Below are positions 10,001 to 18,315 of a stretch of DNA of 64,000 bases, piece by piece; position 1 is the stretch's first letter, and each line of letters starts with the position of its first letter. The notes below the pieces were generated by a model. It was given only the letters and a program-made list of their open reading frames with translations. It was not told the DNA's origin and did not search any database. The stretch comes from Mycolicibacterium bacteremicum. Lineage in GTDB: Bacteria; Actinomycetota; Actinomycetes; Mycobacteriales; Mycobacteriaceae. The stretch lies in assembly GCF_002086115.1 (NCBI RefSeq), contig NZ_MVHJ01000002.1, positions 1-64,000 on the forward strand, in the 5' to 3' direction. A program made the translations under genes and the position numbers.

Positions 10001-11462
10001 CCTTGAAGCTGGCGTTGACCGGGAAGGCGTCCATGAAGGTGTAGGCGGCGGGCACCATGAAGTCCGGAAGCGTCTCGGCCAGCAGGGCATTGATGTCCGA
10101 GGGCAGCAGTTCCGCGGAGGTCCGCAGATAGGCCGCCACGAATCGTTCCCCGTCGGGCCGCGCGGGCGCGGTGACCACACTCTCCAGCACGCCGGGGACG
10201 CGGTTGAGTGCCTGTTCGATCTCACCGAGTTCCACGCGGTGACCGCGGATCTTGACCTGATGGTCCATCCGGCCGTGGTAGAGCAGGGCGCCGTCGGCCC
10301 GGCGGCTGACCAGATCACCGGTGCGGTAGAGCGTTTCGCCGCCGAGCGGGTCCGCGACGAAGGCTGCCGCGGTCTGCTCGGGCAGGTTCCGATAGCCACC
10401 GCCGACGCACACACCCTGCGCACACAGCTCACCCTTGTCCCCGGCGGCGGCCAGGTTGAGATCGCGGTCGCGGACGGTCAGGGTGACGTTGGGTAGCGCG
10501 GTCCCGATCGGGCAGTCCCCACCGGCGGCGATGTCGGCGTCGGTGACCTCGTGGAAGGCGACGGTGTCGGCGCACTCGGTGGGGCCGTAGCCGTTGAACA
10601 ATGCGGGCCGCGCGTGCGTGAGCCACGGCCGGAAACGGTCCAGCCGCAGGGCTTCACCGAGGATCAGCAGCCGTCGCACACCGGCCATCTGCGCGTAGGT
10701 CTCCCGCGTGCCGTCCTCGATCAGGCCGAGCAGCCCGGTCGGGGTGTGGTTGATGGTGTTGACGTCGAAGTCGACGATGGCGGCCCGGATGCGCGGCGGG
10801 TCGTAGACGGGGGAGTCGTAGAGCACGACGGTGCCGCCCGTCAGCAGCGGCGAGCAGATGGCCTTACTGGTGATGTCGAAGCCGATCGAGGTGGCCACCA
10901 GCGCACGGGTGTCCGGCCCGACTCCGAATCCGTCGATCATCCAGCGGTTGACGTTGACCGCGCCGCGCTGGAAGTTCAACGTGCCCTTGGGTTTACCGGT
11001 CGACCCAGAGGTGTAGATGGAGTACACGAGATCCTCCGGGCTACCGGCCGGCGGATCGATCGTCTGCCCGGTGTCCTCGGCGGTCAGCCGCACGGTCCGG
11101 GTGCCCGCCTCGACGCCCATGGCGCGCAGGGCGTCATCGTCACGGTCGGTGACGAGCGCGAACGGGGCGGCGTCGGCGAGGATGCCGTTGATCCGGCCGG
11201 CCGGGTACACCGGGTCCAGCGGGATGTAGTAGCCGCGGGCCTTGAGGATGCCCAGCAACGCGATCGGTAGCAGTGGGGTGCGGTCGCACAGGAAGGCCAC
11301 GCCGGTGTTGGGGGTCAGACCCGCGTCGAGCAGTCGGTGGGCCAGGGCGTTGGCCAGGGCGTTGAGCTCGGCGTAGCTGAGGGTGCCGTCGCGGTGCATG
11401 ATCGCCGGCGCACCCGGGGTGCGGGCGGCCTGCGCGGCGAACAGGTCCTGAATCGTGTTCAT
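4023..11462 (-). CDS. Hybrid NRPS-PKS megasynthase with aminotransferase domain (A-PCP-KS-AT-ACP-AMT-C)
   Basis: The single polypeptide has 2,479 residues. Domain order: adenylation (1-495; YTSGSTGKPKG at 150-160, NGYGPTE near 290), peptidyl carrier (Ser544 in GGNSLL), ketosynthase (about 601-1030; Cys761, His897 in HGTGT, His937 in NIGH), acyltransferase (Ser1202 in GHSVGE; HAFH at 1298-1301, the malonyl-CoA type signature), acyl carrier (Ser1516 in GFDSL), class III PLP aminotransferase (about 1620-2020; Asp1832, Lys1860) and condensation (about 2040-2475; HHAICDG at 2178-2184). All core catalytic residues are present. No ketoreductase, dehydratase, thioesterase or reductase follows. The expected chemistry is loading of an amino acid, one malonyl extension, and amination of the beta-keto group. 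The final C domain has no downstream carrier. The ATG at 11462 overlaps the methyltransferase stop (ATGA); the longer open frame upstream only reads that gene's other frame. Confidence 0.95.
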   Translation of the reverse strand: MNTIQDLFAAQAARTPGAPAIMHRDGTLSYAELNALANALAHRLLDAGLTPNTGVAFLCDRTPLLPIALLGILKARGYYIPLDPVYPAGRINGILADAAPFALVTDRDDDALRAMGVEAGTRTVRLTAEDTGQTIDPPAGSPEDLVYSIYTSGSTGKPKGTLNFQRGAVNVNRWMIDGFGVGPDTRALVATSIGFDITSKAICSPLLTGGTVVLYDSPVYDPPRIRAAIVDFDVNTINHTPTGLLGLIEDGTRETYAQMAGVRRLLILGEALRLDRFRPWLTHARPALFNGYGPTECADTVAFHEVTDADIAAGGDCPIGTALPNVTLTVRDRDLNLAAAGDKGELCAQGVCVGGGYRNLPEQTAAAFVADPLGGETLYRTGDLVSRRADGALLYHGRMDHQVKIRGHRVELGEIEQALNRVPGVLESVVTAPARPDGERFVAAYLRTSAELLPSDINALLAETLPDFMVPAAYTFMDAFPVNASFKVDRKALPEPVLGRPALGTAYRAPVSELENSLAAIWADLLGFPGAGVDDPFFELGGNSLLATRLVTRVNAVLDTELSITDFFEAPTIAGVAGRLSAPEPAVAVAPAAHRSAPASGHIAIVGMAARVPGAADVRVFWRNLLDGVDSLELLDTASDDPDFVPVSGWVADSEAFDHNYFGYTPHEAERIDPQQRLLLETAVAAFEDAGIATATTTLRAGIYAGVAANSYLTRNVLPHDGTADYGLGYALVGNDKDYAATRIAYKLGLTGPAMSVQTACSSSGAALHLACQALLADDCDVALAGGASLPWQYRNGHQHVPGGALSADGRVRAFDAAASGMVLTGGGAALVLRRLEDAVADGHTVHAVIRATALNNDGAQRASFTAPSIAGQRAVVRTALDRAGVNARSIGVLEAHGTGTPLGDPIEVAAITQAWRADTADTGFCAIGSVKTNIGHLDAAAATAGAIKLALMLREGERPATLNFERPSPDCKFETSPFFVNDTRTGWAGDEPRRGALSSFGFGGTNFHAIFEQGPAAVSTRARRQWQVLRLSARSAESLQTQITELAEFLGSSSAPLADVAYTLDVGRNRHPYRAAVVARSCAEAATRLSAPESIVRGTDPAARPHLVFAFPGQGAQHPGMGRRLYETESVFRSAVNQCADILLPALDVDLRDLLFSEEESAAQALRDTQLAQPAIFTISYATARLWMSWGLSPQHMIGHSVGEFVAATLAGVFELEHALLILAERARLMQSMPAGGMLAVRLSENEAARYLSGDVAIAGVNSAKVTVLSGPHPELAEIRTRLESDGVASTVLHTSHAFHSPMMEPIVDPFTRVVAQYPRSAPMLPFYSSLTGLPVTDQQAQDPHYWALQLRNAVRFAPALLHAAQTPGTVMLECGPGQNLTTSALQSGVTAVASLPHARATDADDAEHISTAVARLFLAGVDPDPRRVHAGETRVRVGLPTYPFIRTRHWLTPTAALPVSADAGVAPAAVIPSAAADSATDTLTTVRVLFADVAGVEIGPADDHRSFLEMGFDSLLLTQITTQLNSRLAVSLRFRQLLEEFPTPAALAGHLDELAGGTAATAKVFGAGARISTNAGEALTPRQRHALDEFIARYTARTARSRAYADEHRPHLADPRAVSGFRPLWKDLVYPIVSDTSKGPRFIDADGNSYVDITNGFGSVFFGHRPDFVVEAVHRQIDRDIIIGPQNPVAGECAKLFAELTGHERVAFCNTGSEAVLAAIRLARTVTGRNLIIQHEGDYHGITDEVLVRSTPSGKTVPAAPGVPPESVANTIVLEYGSAESLAVIRERAHELAAVVIEPVQSRKPDLQPADYVREVRRICDESGTALIMDEVVCGFRVHRAGAQGVWGVKADIGCYGKVFGAGMAVGALAGVPRFMDALDGGVWQFGDDSMPEVGVTYFAGTFVRHPLTMAVVHATLQHMVANPDLQERVNACAKTLVDRLNALFAAEGVPMHMGRFGSLMKPEWTQELAFGELFYYFLREAGVNAWDARPNYLTTEHGDAEVDHIVDGFAYAIAQMKQGGFFDDVSPTAELYGATVDEDGVITVPSTESQREVWLAARFVGNNSVAYNEGLDLSLAGRLDTDALTHALQTLLDRHESLRARFSRDGRALLIDPALGLELPVHDLMHLDPDQRAAALQALRDEEMSTTFNLRTGPLVRFRLVRVGAEQHHLLFVTHHAICDGWSGAVVLGELAALYSGHVEGRSVELPAAPRYADYSAVEQHFLGSLEGQLHQDYWLKQLSEVPAPPQLPPDRSGADDDLTAARVDLALDSELLGRLRTMGSTHGASLVATMLTGFAGLLHQRTGQSDLVIGLAAAGQSFHDQGKLVGHCVNLLPLRLEVSGADAFTDVLTRTRGALLDAYDHQGVSIGTVQEQLQLTRSGGRPPLVSVVFNIDVRDDDIRHTGLTVGYETLVRQAETFELFINVVDYGSSMVLEASYRTALYSEERIRDFLGAFVSVLGNACSNPAESVGQLDATP

Positions 11463-12340
11463 CCGGCGACCTTGCGGGCCGACACCGTGAGGAACCGCAT
11501 GCCGGACACCTCGGTCTGGTACTGGTCGACCACCTCCCAGCCGGTCTCGCGCAGCAGGTGCGGATGGTTGTGGCAGAAGCTGAACTCCGAGCCGTGCGGG
11601 CGTGACCGCGTCTCGGTGTCCAGGTCGTAGCCCGCGTACACGGGTTCGGTGATCAGCCACCAGCCACCGCGTTCGGCGGTGATGCGGTAGAGGTGGCGGA
11701 CCTTGTCCTCCGGGAAGTACTCGAGCACGCCGGCGTTGGAGAAGTAGGTCCAGTCGCGTCCGGCGTGGTCCTCGATCCACCGCACGGCGTCGGCGTTGAC
11801 GAAGCCGAGCCGGGCATCGTCGCACCAGCGCCGGGCGTTCTCGCGGGTGGCGTGCTCGTTGATGTCGATACCGACGAAGCGTCCGATATCGGGCAACTGC
11901 CGGCTCAGGTACTCCAGTGCCAGGCCGTTACCGCTGCCGATCTCGCACAGCGCCGGGCAGGCCCGGTCGGCTAGCTCGGTCTGCAGGAATTCCACGGGCC
12001 GGGCGTGCTCGCGCAGGAACCACTGCTCGAAGCGTCCCGCGATCTCGGCCGATTCGCTGAACCTCGCACCGCCGGGGCCCGCCCAGAAGCGCTCATGCAG
12101 CGCACTGAGCGCCGCCCAGTCCGCCGGGCCGGCCCGGTCGGTCCAGCCGGCCAGGATCAGCCGGTCGAGCAGCGAGAAAGTGTGCGGGTCGCCGTGCTCG
12201 AGCAGCCGACGGCCGTGGCCCGGGCGCAGCGTGAGCAACGCCCGGCCGGCGCCGACTTTGACGGCTCGGCGCCACCGGCCGGCGGGCACCCCGAAGGGAT
12301 AGCGGATGACGGGTTCGCTGGCCGATAGCTGATCTGTCAT
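11459..12340 (-). CDS. Class I SAM-dependent methyltransferase of the NRPS-PKS operon
   Basis: This 293-residue protein has the SAM-binding motif CEIGSGNGLALEYLS followed by FVGIDINEHAT and NAGVLEYFPEDKV, typical of class I methyltransferases. The methyl acceptor is unknown. I chose the ATG at 12340, where AGGAAA lies about 8 bases upstream, over a GTG at 12382 with no ribosome-binding site. The gene is first in the operon: its stop overlaps the start of the megasynthase by four bases, so the two are translationally coupled. Methylation of the product or of a carrier-bound intermediate is the natural inference. It diverges from hemL across a 160-base AT-richer spacer. Confidence 0.85.
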   Translation of the reverse strand: MTDQLSASEPVIRYPFGVPAGRWRRAVKVGAGRALLTLRPGHGRRLLEHGDPHTFSLLDRLILAGWTDRAGPADWAALSALHERFWAGPGGARFSESAEIAGRFEQWFLREHARPVEFLQTELADRACPALCEIGSGNGLALEYLSRQLPDIGRFVGIDINEHATRENARRWCDDARLGFVNADAVRWIEDHAGRDWTYFSNAGVLEYFPEDKVRHLYRITAERGGWWLITEPVYAGYDLDTETRSRPHGSEFSFCHNHPHLLRETGWEVVDQYQTEVSGMRFLTVSARKVAG

Positions 12341-12356
12341 CCCCGAATTTCCTATC

Positions 12357-12362
12357 ACTACA
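12357..12362 (+). promoter_or_regulatory. ACTACA half-site near the methyltransferase start
   Basis: This single half-site matches the left arm of the 15-base palindrome at 12452. It lies just upstream of the NRPS operon's first gene, so both sides of the divergent spacer carry the same hexamer. Confidence 0.25.
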
Positions 12363-12451
12363 CTGCACGGAACGTTTTGCACGTAAAAACATACTTTGCC
12401 CTAACAATGAAGTTTGCGAAAGTCGACTGTGGGATTTGCCACGCTCGGCCC

Positions 12452-12466
12452 ACTACACCCTGTAGT
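12452..12466. promoter_or_regulatory. 15-bp perfect palindrome (ACTACA-CCC-TGTAGT) in the hemL/NRPS divergent spacer
   Basis: The two 6-base arms are perfect and separated by CCC. The right arm shares its last base with a TTGACG -35-like hexamer (12466-12471). The half-sites resemble those of BlaI/MecI-type repressors (ACTACA...TGTAGT), though the spacing here is three rather than two bases. Position over a -35 suggests repression of hemL. Confidence 0.5.
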
Positions 12467-12493
12467 TGACGGAGTTGCTCCGGCTGGAACACT
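12466..12493 (+). promoter_or_regulatory. Candidate hemL promoter
   Basis: TTGACG (12466-12471), a 16-base spacer and AACACT (12488-12493) end seven bases before the hemL ATG. There is no Shine-Dalgarno sequence, so a leaderless or near-leaderless message is likely. Confidence 0.4.
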
Positions 12494-12500
12494 GGATGCC

Positions 12501-13820
12501 ATGAGCAGCACCGTGTCGTCCGTTTCGGCGTCGGCTGCGTTGTTCGCCGATGCGTCCTCGGTGATCCCCGGTGGGGTGAACTCACCGGTGCGCGCCTTCA
12601 GCGCCGTCGGTGGCACGCCCCGCTTCATCACCAGTGCCGGTGGCTACCGGCTGACCGATGCCGACGGCAACCGCTATGTCGACCTGGTGTGCTCGTGGGG
12701 GCCGATGATCCTCGGCCACGCGCACCCCGAGGTCGTCGAAGCGGTACAGCGGGTCGCCGCCGACGGGCTGTCCTTCGGTGCGCCGACCCCCGCCGAGACC
12801 GAACTGGCCCGCGAGATCATCGACCGGGTGAAACCGGTCGAGCGGATCCGCTTCGTCAACTCCGGCACCGAGGCCACGATGAGCGCCATCCGCCTGGCCC
12901 GCGGCTTCACCGGCCGGCCGAAGATCGTCAAGTTCTCGGGTTGCTACCACGGGCACAGCGACGCGCTGCTGGCCGACGCCGGGTCCGGGGTGGCCACCCT
13001 GGGATTGCCGTCCTCGCCCGGGGTCACCGGCGCCGCCGCGGCCGACACCATCGTGCTGCCCTACAACGACGAAGCCGCCGTCGCGGAGACGTTCGCGGTG
13101 CACGGCGAGCAGATCGCCTGCGTCATCACCGAGGCCAGCCCCGGCAACATGGGCACCGTCGCGCCGCTGCCCGGTTACAACGCCGCCCTGCGCCGGATCA
13201 CCGCCGAGCACGGTGCGCTGCTGATCTCCGATGAGGTGATGACGGGCTTCCGGGTCAGCCGCGCCGGCTGGTACGGCCTGGATCCGGTGGACGCGGACAT
13301 CTTCACCTTCGGAAAGGTCATGAGCGGTGGACTGCCCGCCGCGGCGTTCGGCGGCCGGGCCGAGGTGATGGAGCGGCTGGCCCCGCTCGGGCCGGTGTAC
13401 CAGGCCGGGACGCTGTCGGGGAACCCGGTGGCGATGGCCGCCGGTCTGGCCACGCTGCGCGCCGCCGACGACACCGTCTACCGCACGCTCGACGCCCATG
13501 CCGACCGGCTCGGAGCGCTGCTCACCGATGCGCTCACGCACGCCTCCGTCGCGCATACCATCTCGCGGGCCGGCAACTTCCTGACGGTGTTCTTCGGCGA
13601 CCAACAGCCGACGAACTTCGCCACCGCCAAGGCCACCGAGACCTGGCGTTACCCGGCCTTCTTCCATGCCCTGCTGGACGCCGGCATCTACCCGCCGTGC
13701 AGCGCCTTCGAGACCTGGTTCGTCTCGACCGCGTTGGACGACACCGCGTTCGACAAGATCGCCGAGGCGCTGCCGCACGCCGCCCGCGCGGCGGCGCAAG
13801 CCTCCGGGCCCACCCGGTGA
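12501..13820 (+). CDS. hemL: Glutamate-1-semialdehyde 2,1-aminomutase
   Basis: The enzyme converts glutamate-1-semialdehyde to 5-aminolevulinate in C5-pathway heme synthesis, using PLP. The 439-residue sequence is full length. It begins [20 protein letters not shown] and contains [20 protein letters not shown], the PLP-contacting [17 protein letters not shown] and the Schiff-base lysine in [12 protein letters not shown] (Lys272). I used the ATG at 12501; the frame is open further upstream but without family similarity. The gene heads the block syntenic with M. tuberculosis Rv0524-Rv0530 and overlaps the phosphatase gene by four bases (GTGA). The aminotransferase domain of the neighbouring megasynthase belongs to the same fold family. 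Confidence 0.97.
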   Translation: MSSTVSSVSASAALFADASSVIPGGVNSPVRAFSAVGGTPRFITSAGGYRLTDADGNRYVDLVCSWGPMILGHAHPEVVEAVQRVAADGLSFGAPTPAETELAREIIDRVKPVERIRFVNSGTEATMSAIRLARGFTGRPKIVKFSGCYHGHSDALLADAGSGVATLGLPSSPGVTGAAAADTIVLPYNDEAAVAETFAVHGEQIACVITEASPGNMGTVAPLPGYNAALRRITAEHGALLISDEVMTGFRVSRAGWYGLDPVDADIFTFGKVMSGGLPAAAFGGRAEVMERLAPLGPVYQAGTLSGNPVAMAAGLATLRAADDTVYRTLDAHADRLGALLTDALTHASVAHTISRAGNFLTVFFGDQQPTNFATAKATETWRYPAFFHALLDAGIYPPCSAFETWFVSTALDDTAFDKIAEALPHAARAAAQASGPTR

Positions 13821-14434
13821 CACCCGTCCGGACGACCGTGCACGTGATGCGGCACGGCGAGGTGCACAACCCCGAGAAGGTGCTCTACGGTCGGCTGCCC
13901 GGCTACAACCTGTCCGAACGGGGCCGGCTGCAGGCTCAGGCCGCCGCGGACTGGCTGGCCTCCCACGACATCACCTACGTGGTGGCCTCGCCGTTGGAAC
14001 GCGCGCAGCAGACCGCCGGGCCGATCGCCGCGGCGCACGGTCTGGACATCGACACCGATGCCGATCTGATCGAGTCGTGGAACGATTTCGAGGGTAAGCG
14101 GGTGGCACCGGGCGACGGCGCGCTGCGCGATCCGCGTAACTGGCCGCGCCTGCGTAACCCGCGCAAGCCGTCCTGGGGTGAGCCCTATGACGAGATCGCC
14201 CCCCGGATGACCGCCGCGCTGCACCGTGCGCGGGTCAAAGCCCAAGGGCACGAGGCCGTCTGCGTCAGCCACCAGCTGCCGGTGGAAACGCTGCGCCGCG
14301 CGATGACCGGCCGTTCGCTGCCGCACCTGCCGCTGCCGCACAGCCGGCTGTGCAACCTCTCGTCGATCACCTCGTTCACCTTCGACGACGACCGCCTGAT
14401 CCGGTGGGGATACACGGAGCCCTGGGGAATCTAG
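13817..14434 (+). CDS. Histidine phosphatase family protein (phosphoglycerate mutase-like)
   Basis: The 205-residue protein opens with [19 protein letters not shown], the RHG catalytic motif of the branch-2-like histidine phosphatases. It also has [10 protein letters not shown] and a second catalytic His in [10 protein letters not shown]. The substrate is unknown; it is the Rv0525 counterpart by position. The GTG start overlaps the hemL stop (GTGA), and the stop overlaps the next gene by one base, so it is embedded in the heme/cytochrome operon. Confidence 0.88.
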   Translation: MTPVRTTVHVMRHGEVHNPEKVLYGRLPGYNLSERGRLQAQAAADWLASHDITYVVASPLERAQQTAGPIAAAHGLDIDTDADLIESWNDFEGKRVAPGDGALRDPRNWPRLRNPRKPSWGEPYDEIAPRMTAALHRARVKAQGHEAVCVSHQLPVETLRRAMTGRSLPHLPLPHSRLCNLSSITSFTFDDDRLIRWGYTEPWGI

Positions 14435-15015
14435 TGAAGTGGCTTGCCGCGCTGGTGGCGCTGATGGTGGTGCTCACCGGTTGCTCGACCGGTGACGACG
14501 CCGTCGCTCAGGGCGGCACCTTCGAATTCGTCGCCCCCGGCGGCAAGACCGACATCTTCTACGATCCGCCCGAATCGCGGGGTACGCCCGGCAAACTCGC
14601 CGGACCCGATCTGATGGACCCGGAGAGGACGCTGGCCCTGTCGGATTTCGCGGGCAAGGTCGTGGTGATCAACATCTGGGGCCAGTGGTGTGGGCCGTGC
14701 CGATCGGAGATGCCGCACCTGCAGCAGGTGTACGACGCGACCCGCGCGCAGGGCGTGCAGTTCCTGGGCATCGATGTGCGTGACAACAACCGCACGGCGG
14801 CAGTCGATTTCATCACCGACCGCAACATCACCTTCCCGTCGATCTACGACCCCTCGATGCGCACCATGATCGCCTTCGGTGGCAAGTACCCGACCACGGT
14901 CATTCCCTCCACCCTGGTGCTGGACCGTCAGCACCGGGTGGCCGCGGTGTTCCTCCGCGAGCTGTTGACCGATGATCTGCAACCCGTCGTCGAGCGGTTG
15001 GCTTCCGAGAAGTGA
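14434..15015 (+). CDS. Thioredoxin-like lipoprotein of cytochrome c maturation (ResA/TlpA type)
   Basis: This 193-residue lipoprotein starts [17 protein letters not shown], a short signal peptide with lipobox LTGC. It continues into a TlpA/ResA-type thioredoxin domain with the redox motif WCGPC (Cys86 and Cys89). It should act on the outer face of the membrane, reducing apocytochrome c cysteines with electrons from CcdA, encoded next. The GTG start overlaps the preceding stop by one base; the corresponding M. tuberculosis gene is Rv0526. Confidence 0.9.
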   Translation: MKWLAALVALMVVLTGCSTGDDAVAQGGTFEFVAPGGKTDIFYDPPESRGTPGKLAGPDLMDPERTLALSDFAGKVVVINIWGQWCGPCRSEMPHLQQVYDATRAQGVQFLGIDVRDNNRTAAVDFITDRNITFPSIYDPSMRTMIAFGGKYPTTVIPSTLVLDRQHRVAAVFLRELLTDDLQPVVERLASEK

Positions 15016-15022
15016 TGGCACA

Positions 15023-15754
15023 GTGAGCGATCTGATCACCGGTGGCCCACTGCTGCTCGCAGCCGGGCTGGCCCTGTTGGCGGGGCTGGTGTCCTTCGCG
15101 TCGCCGTGCGTGGTGCCGCTGGTGCCCGGTTATCTGTCCTATCTGGCTGCCATCTCCGGTGGCCCCGGCCGGTGGAGGGTCGCCGGCGCGGCCGGTCTGT
15201 TCGTCGCGGGATTCACCGTGGTATTCCTGCTCGGCAGTGTCGCCGTGCTCGGCATGACGACCGCGCTGATCACCAATCAAGAACTGTTGCAACGCATCGG
15301 CGGGGTGATCACCATCGCCATGGGGTTGGTGTTCATCGGATTCGTGCCTGCTCTGCAACGGGACACCCGGTTCGCGCCGCGCCAGTTGTCCACCCTGGGC
15401 GGCGCCCCACTGCTCGGTGCGGTGTTCGCGCTGGGCTGGACGCCGTGCCTGGGCCCGACGCTGACCGCGGTGATCGCGGTGTCCTCGGCCACCGAGGGTT
15501 CGGCGGTGGCCCGCGGCATCGCCCTGGTGATCGCCTACTGCCTGGGGCTGGGGTTGCCGTTCGTGCTGCTGGCCTTCGGGTCCGCGCGCGCCGTGCGGGG
15601 GCTGGGCTGGCTGCGCGAGCACACCCGCGGGATCCAGATCTTCGGCGGGGTCCTGATGATCGGCGTCGGCGTCGCGCTGGTGACCGGACTGTGGGGTGAC
15701 TTCGTGGCCTGGGTGCGCGATGCCTTTGTCAGTGACGTGAGGCTGCCGATATGA
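15023..15754 (+). CDS. ccdA: Cytochrome c biogenesis protein CcdA (thiol-disulfide electron carrier)
   Basis: The 243-residue polytopic membrane protein has the two hallmark cysteines in [17 protein letters not shown] (first transmembrane segment) and [15 protein letters not shown] (fourth). It passes electrons from cytoplasmic thioredoxin to the extracytoplasmic thioredoxin-like lipoprotein encoded upstream. The GTG at 15023 gives the standard CcdA N-terminus. Its last four bases overlap the ATG of resB. Confidence 0.93.
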   Translation: MSDLITGGPLLLAAGLALLAGLVSFASPCVVPLVPGYLSYLAAISGGPGRWRVAGAAGLFVAGFTVVFLLGSVAVLGMTTALITNQELLQRIGGVITIAMGLVFIGFVPALQRDTRFAPRQLSTLGGAPLLGAVFALGWTPCLGPTLTAVIAVSSATEGSAVARGIALVIAYCLGLGLPFVLLAFGSARAVRGLGWLREHTRGIQIFGGVLMIGVGVALVTGLWGDFVAWVRDAFVSDVRLPI

Positions 15755-17337
15755 GAGTTCTGCAGCCGGTCTGGGCGCTGCTGCGCAATACCTGGCGCAC
15801 GCTGACCTCGATGGGCACCGCGCTGGTGCTGCTGTTCCTGCTCGCGCTGGCCGCCATCCCGGGCGCATTGCTGCCGCAGCGCAGCCTCAATGCCGGCAAG
15901 GTCGACGAGTATCTGGCCGACCATCCCACCCTGGGGCCGTGGCTGGACCGGGTGCAGGCCTTCGACGTCTTCTCCAGCTTCTGGTTCACCTCGATCTACG
16001 TGCTGCTGTTCGTGTCTCTGGTGGGCTGTCTGACCCCGCGGATGCTCGAGCACGTGCGCAGCCTGCGTGCCGTCCCGGTGGCCGCACCACGCAACCTGGG
16101 CCGGCTGCCCAAACACCACGAGGCCCAGATCGACACCGACGCAGCCGAGTTCGCGTCGCAGGTCGATCGGCGGCTGAAGGGTTGGCGGCGCACCACCCGC
16201 ACGACCGGGGACGGTGCCACCGGAGCCGCTCCGGCGGCGACATCCAGCATCGAGATCTCGGCGGAGAAGGGGTACCTGCGCGAGTTCGGCAACATCGTCT
16301 TCCACTTCTCCCTGCTGGGGCTGTTGGTCGCCATCGCGGCGGGCAAACTGTTCGGCTACGAGGGCAATGTCATCGTGATCGCCAACGGCGGGCCGGGATT
16401 CTGCTCGGCGTCACCGGCGGCGTTCGACTCGTTCCGGGCGGGCAATACCGTCGACGGCACCTCGCTGTACCCGATCTGTGTGAAGGTCAACGACTTCGAC
16501 GCCGACTACCTGCCGAGCGGGCAGGCCGTCAGCTTCGCCGCCAACATCGAGTACCAGGCCGGCGAGGACCTGGCCAACGACGTGTGGAACGACTACCGCC
16601 TGGAGGTCAACCATCCGCTGCGCATCGGCGGGGACCGGATCTACCTGCAGGGCCACGGTTACGCACCGACCTTCACCGTCACCTTCCCGGACGGGCAGAC
16701 CCGCACCAACACCGTGCAGTTCCGCCCCGACGACCCGCTGACGTTGTTGTCCTCGGGCGTGGTGCGCATCGACCCGCCGGCCGGTACCTACCCCGACCCG
16801 GACGAACGCCGCACGCAGCAGATCGCCATCCAGGGTCTGTTCGCGCCGACCGAGTTCCTGCACGGCACCCTGCTGTCGTCCAGCTTCCCGGCCATGAACA
16901 AGCCCGCGGTCGCCGTCGACATCTACCGGGGCGACGCCGGGTTGGACACCGGGCGCCCGCAGTCGATCTTCGACCTGGATCCCCGGCTGATCGGGCAGGG
17001 CCGGCTGAACAAGGAGGCCCGGGTCAACCTCACGGTCGGCCAGGAGACCCGGCTGGACGACGGGACCACCGTCCGCTTCGACGGTGCGGTGCCGTTCATC
17101 AACCTCCAGGTGTCCCACGACCCGGCCCAGGTGTGGGTGCTGGTGTTCGCGCTGACCATGATGGGCGGCCTGCTGGTGTCGCTGATCGTGCGCCGGCGGC
17201 GCGTCTGGGTTCGAATTACCCCTGGCTCGGCGGGTACCGTGAGCGTCGAGCTGGGCGGACTTGCCCGCACCGACAACTCCGGATGGGGCGACGAGTTCGA
17301 GAAGCTGACCGACCGGCTGCTCGCAGTAAAGGAATGA
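15751..17337 (+). CDS. resB: Cytochrome c biogenesis protein ResB (CcsB-type)
   Basis: This 528-residue protein has the ResB layout: transmembrane segments near residues 20-40 and 75-95 ([20 protein letters not shown]), a third near 180-200, a large extracytoplasmic domain and a final membrane segment near 465-485. With the CcsA partner it delivers heme and ligates it to apocytochrome c. The ATG overlaps the ccdA stop (ATGA). It corresponds to Rv0528. Confidence 0.92.
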   Translation: MRVLQPVWALLRNTWRTLTSMGTALVLLFLLALAAIPGALLPQRSLNAGKVDEYLADHPTLGPWLDRVQAFDVFSSFWFTSIYVLLFVSLVGCLTPRMLEHVRSLRAVPVAAPRNLGRLPKHHEAQIDTDAAEFASQVDRRLKGWRRTTRTTGDGATGAAPAATSSIEISAEKGYLREFGNIVFHFSLLGLLVAIAAGKLFGYEGNVIVIANGGPGFCSASPAAFDSFRAGNTVDGTSLYPICVKVNDFDADYLPSGQAVSFAANIEYQAGEDLANDVWNDYRLEVNHPLRIGGDRIYLQGHGYAPTFTVTFPDGQTRTNTVQFRPDDPLTLLSSGVVRIDPPAGTYPDPDERRTQQIAIQGLFAPTEFLHGTLLSSSFPAMNKPAVAVDIYRGDAGLDTGRPQSIFDLDPRLIGQGRLNKEARVNLTVGQETRLDDGTTVRFDGAVPFINLQVSHDPAQVWVLVFALTMMGGLLVSLIVRRRRVWVRITPGSAGTVSVELGGLARTDNSGWGDEFEKLTDRLLAVKE

Positions 17338-17341
17338 ACAC

Positions 17342-18310
17342 GTGAACAGCACCGATATCGATCTCGACCTGGCGCGCTATTCGGACTGGGCGTTCACCTC
17401 GTCGGTGGTGGTGCTGACCTTCGCGCTGTTGCTGCTCGCCGTCGAACTCGCCTATGCCCGTAGCCGCAAGGTGGAGGCCCGTGAGCTGGTGGGTGCCCGT
17501 GTGGGCCAGGCCAGCGACACCCCGGGCATTGTCGTCGACGACGGTTCGCGCTCGGTCGACGAGCGCATCGGCCGCACCGGAGTGGCCCTGTCCTATGCCG
17601 GCATCGTCCTGCTCGCGGCCTGCATCGTGCTGCGCGGGCTGTCCACGGCCCGGGTGCCGTGGGGCAACATGTACGAGTTCATCAACCTGACCTGTTTCTC
17701 GGGTCTGGTCGCCGCCGCGGTGGTGCTGCGCAAACCGCAGTACCGGGTGCTGTGGGTGTTCGTGCTGGCGCCGACGCTGATCCTGCTGACGGTGTCGGGC
17801 AAGTGGCTCTACACCCACGCCGCCCCGGTGATGCCCGCGCTGCAGTCCTACTGGCTGCCGATCCATGTCTCGGTGGTGAGTCTGGGTTCCGGGGTGTTCC
17901 TGGTCGCCGGCGTCGCCAGCCTGCTGTTCCTACTCAAGATGTCGCCGCTGGCCGACAAGGACAACGGCCTGGGCCGGGTCATCGGCAAGCTGCCCGACGG
18001 GCAGGTCCTCGACCGGATCGCCTATCGCACCACCATCTTCGCGTTCCCGGTGTTCGGGTTCGGCGTCATCTTCGGGGCCATCTGGGCCGAGGAGGCGTGG
18101 GGTCGGTACTGGGGCTGGGACCCCAAGGAGACCGTGTCGTTCATCGCGTGGGTGGTCTACGCCGCCTACCTCCACGCCCGGTCGACCGCCGGGTGGCGCG
18201 ACAAGAAGGCGGCCTGGATCAACGTCGTCGGCTTCATCGCGATGGTCTTCAACCTGTTCTTCATCAACCTGGTGACCGTCGGGCTGCACTCGTACGCCGG
18301 AGTGGGCTGA
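17342..18310 (+). CDS. ccsB: Cytochrome c-type biogenesis protein CcsB (CcsA/ResC heme-handling protein)
   Basis: The 322-residue polytopic protein contains the tryptophan-rich heme-binding motif WGRYWGWDPKE (the WWD domain) near residue 255. It also has conserved membrane His residues, as in PIHVSVVSLGSGVF and ARSTAGWRDKKA. It exports and presents heme to ResB. The name follows actinobacterial usage; other systems call it CcsA or ResC. The GTG start is 4 bases after the resB stop. Confidence 0.93.
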   Translation: MNSTDIDLDLARYSDWAFTSSVVVLTFALLLLAVELAYARSRKVEARELVGARVGQASDTPGIVVDDGSRSVDERIGRTGVALSYAGIVLLAACIVLRGLSTARVPWGNMYEFINLTCFSGLVAAAVVLRKPQYRVLWVFVLAPTLILLTVSGKWLYTHAAPVMPALQSYWLPIHVSVVSLGSGVFLVAGVASLLFLLKMSPLADKDNGLGRVIGKLPDGQVLDRIAYRTTIFAFPVFGFGVIFGAIWAEEAWGRYWGWDPKETVSFIAWVVYAAYLHARSTAGWRDKKAAWINVVGFIAMVFNLFFINLVTVGLHSYAGVG

Positions 18311-18315
18311 CACCG

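Noticed and set aside
11463..11825. N-terminal extension of the megasynthase upstream of the ATG at 11462
   Set aside because: The extra 121 residues are Arg/Pro-rich out-of-frame reading of the methyltransferase gene; similarity to adenylation domains starts at 11462.
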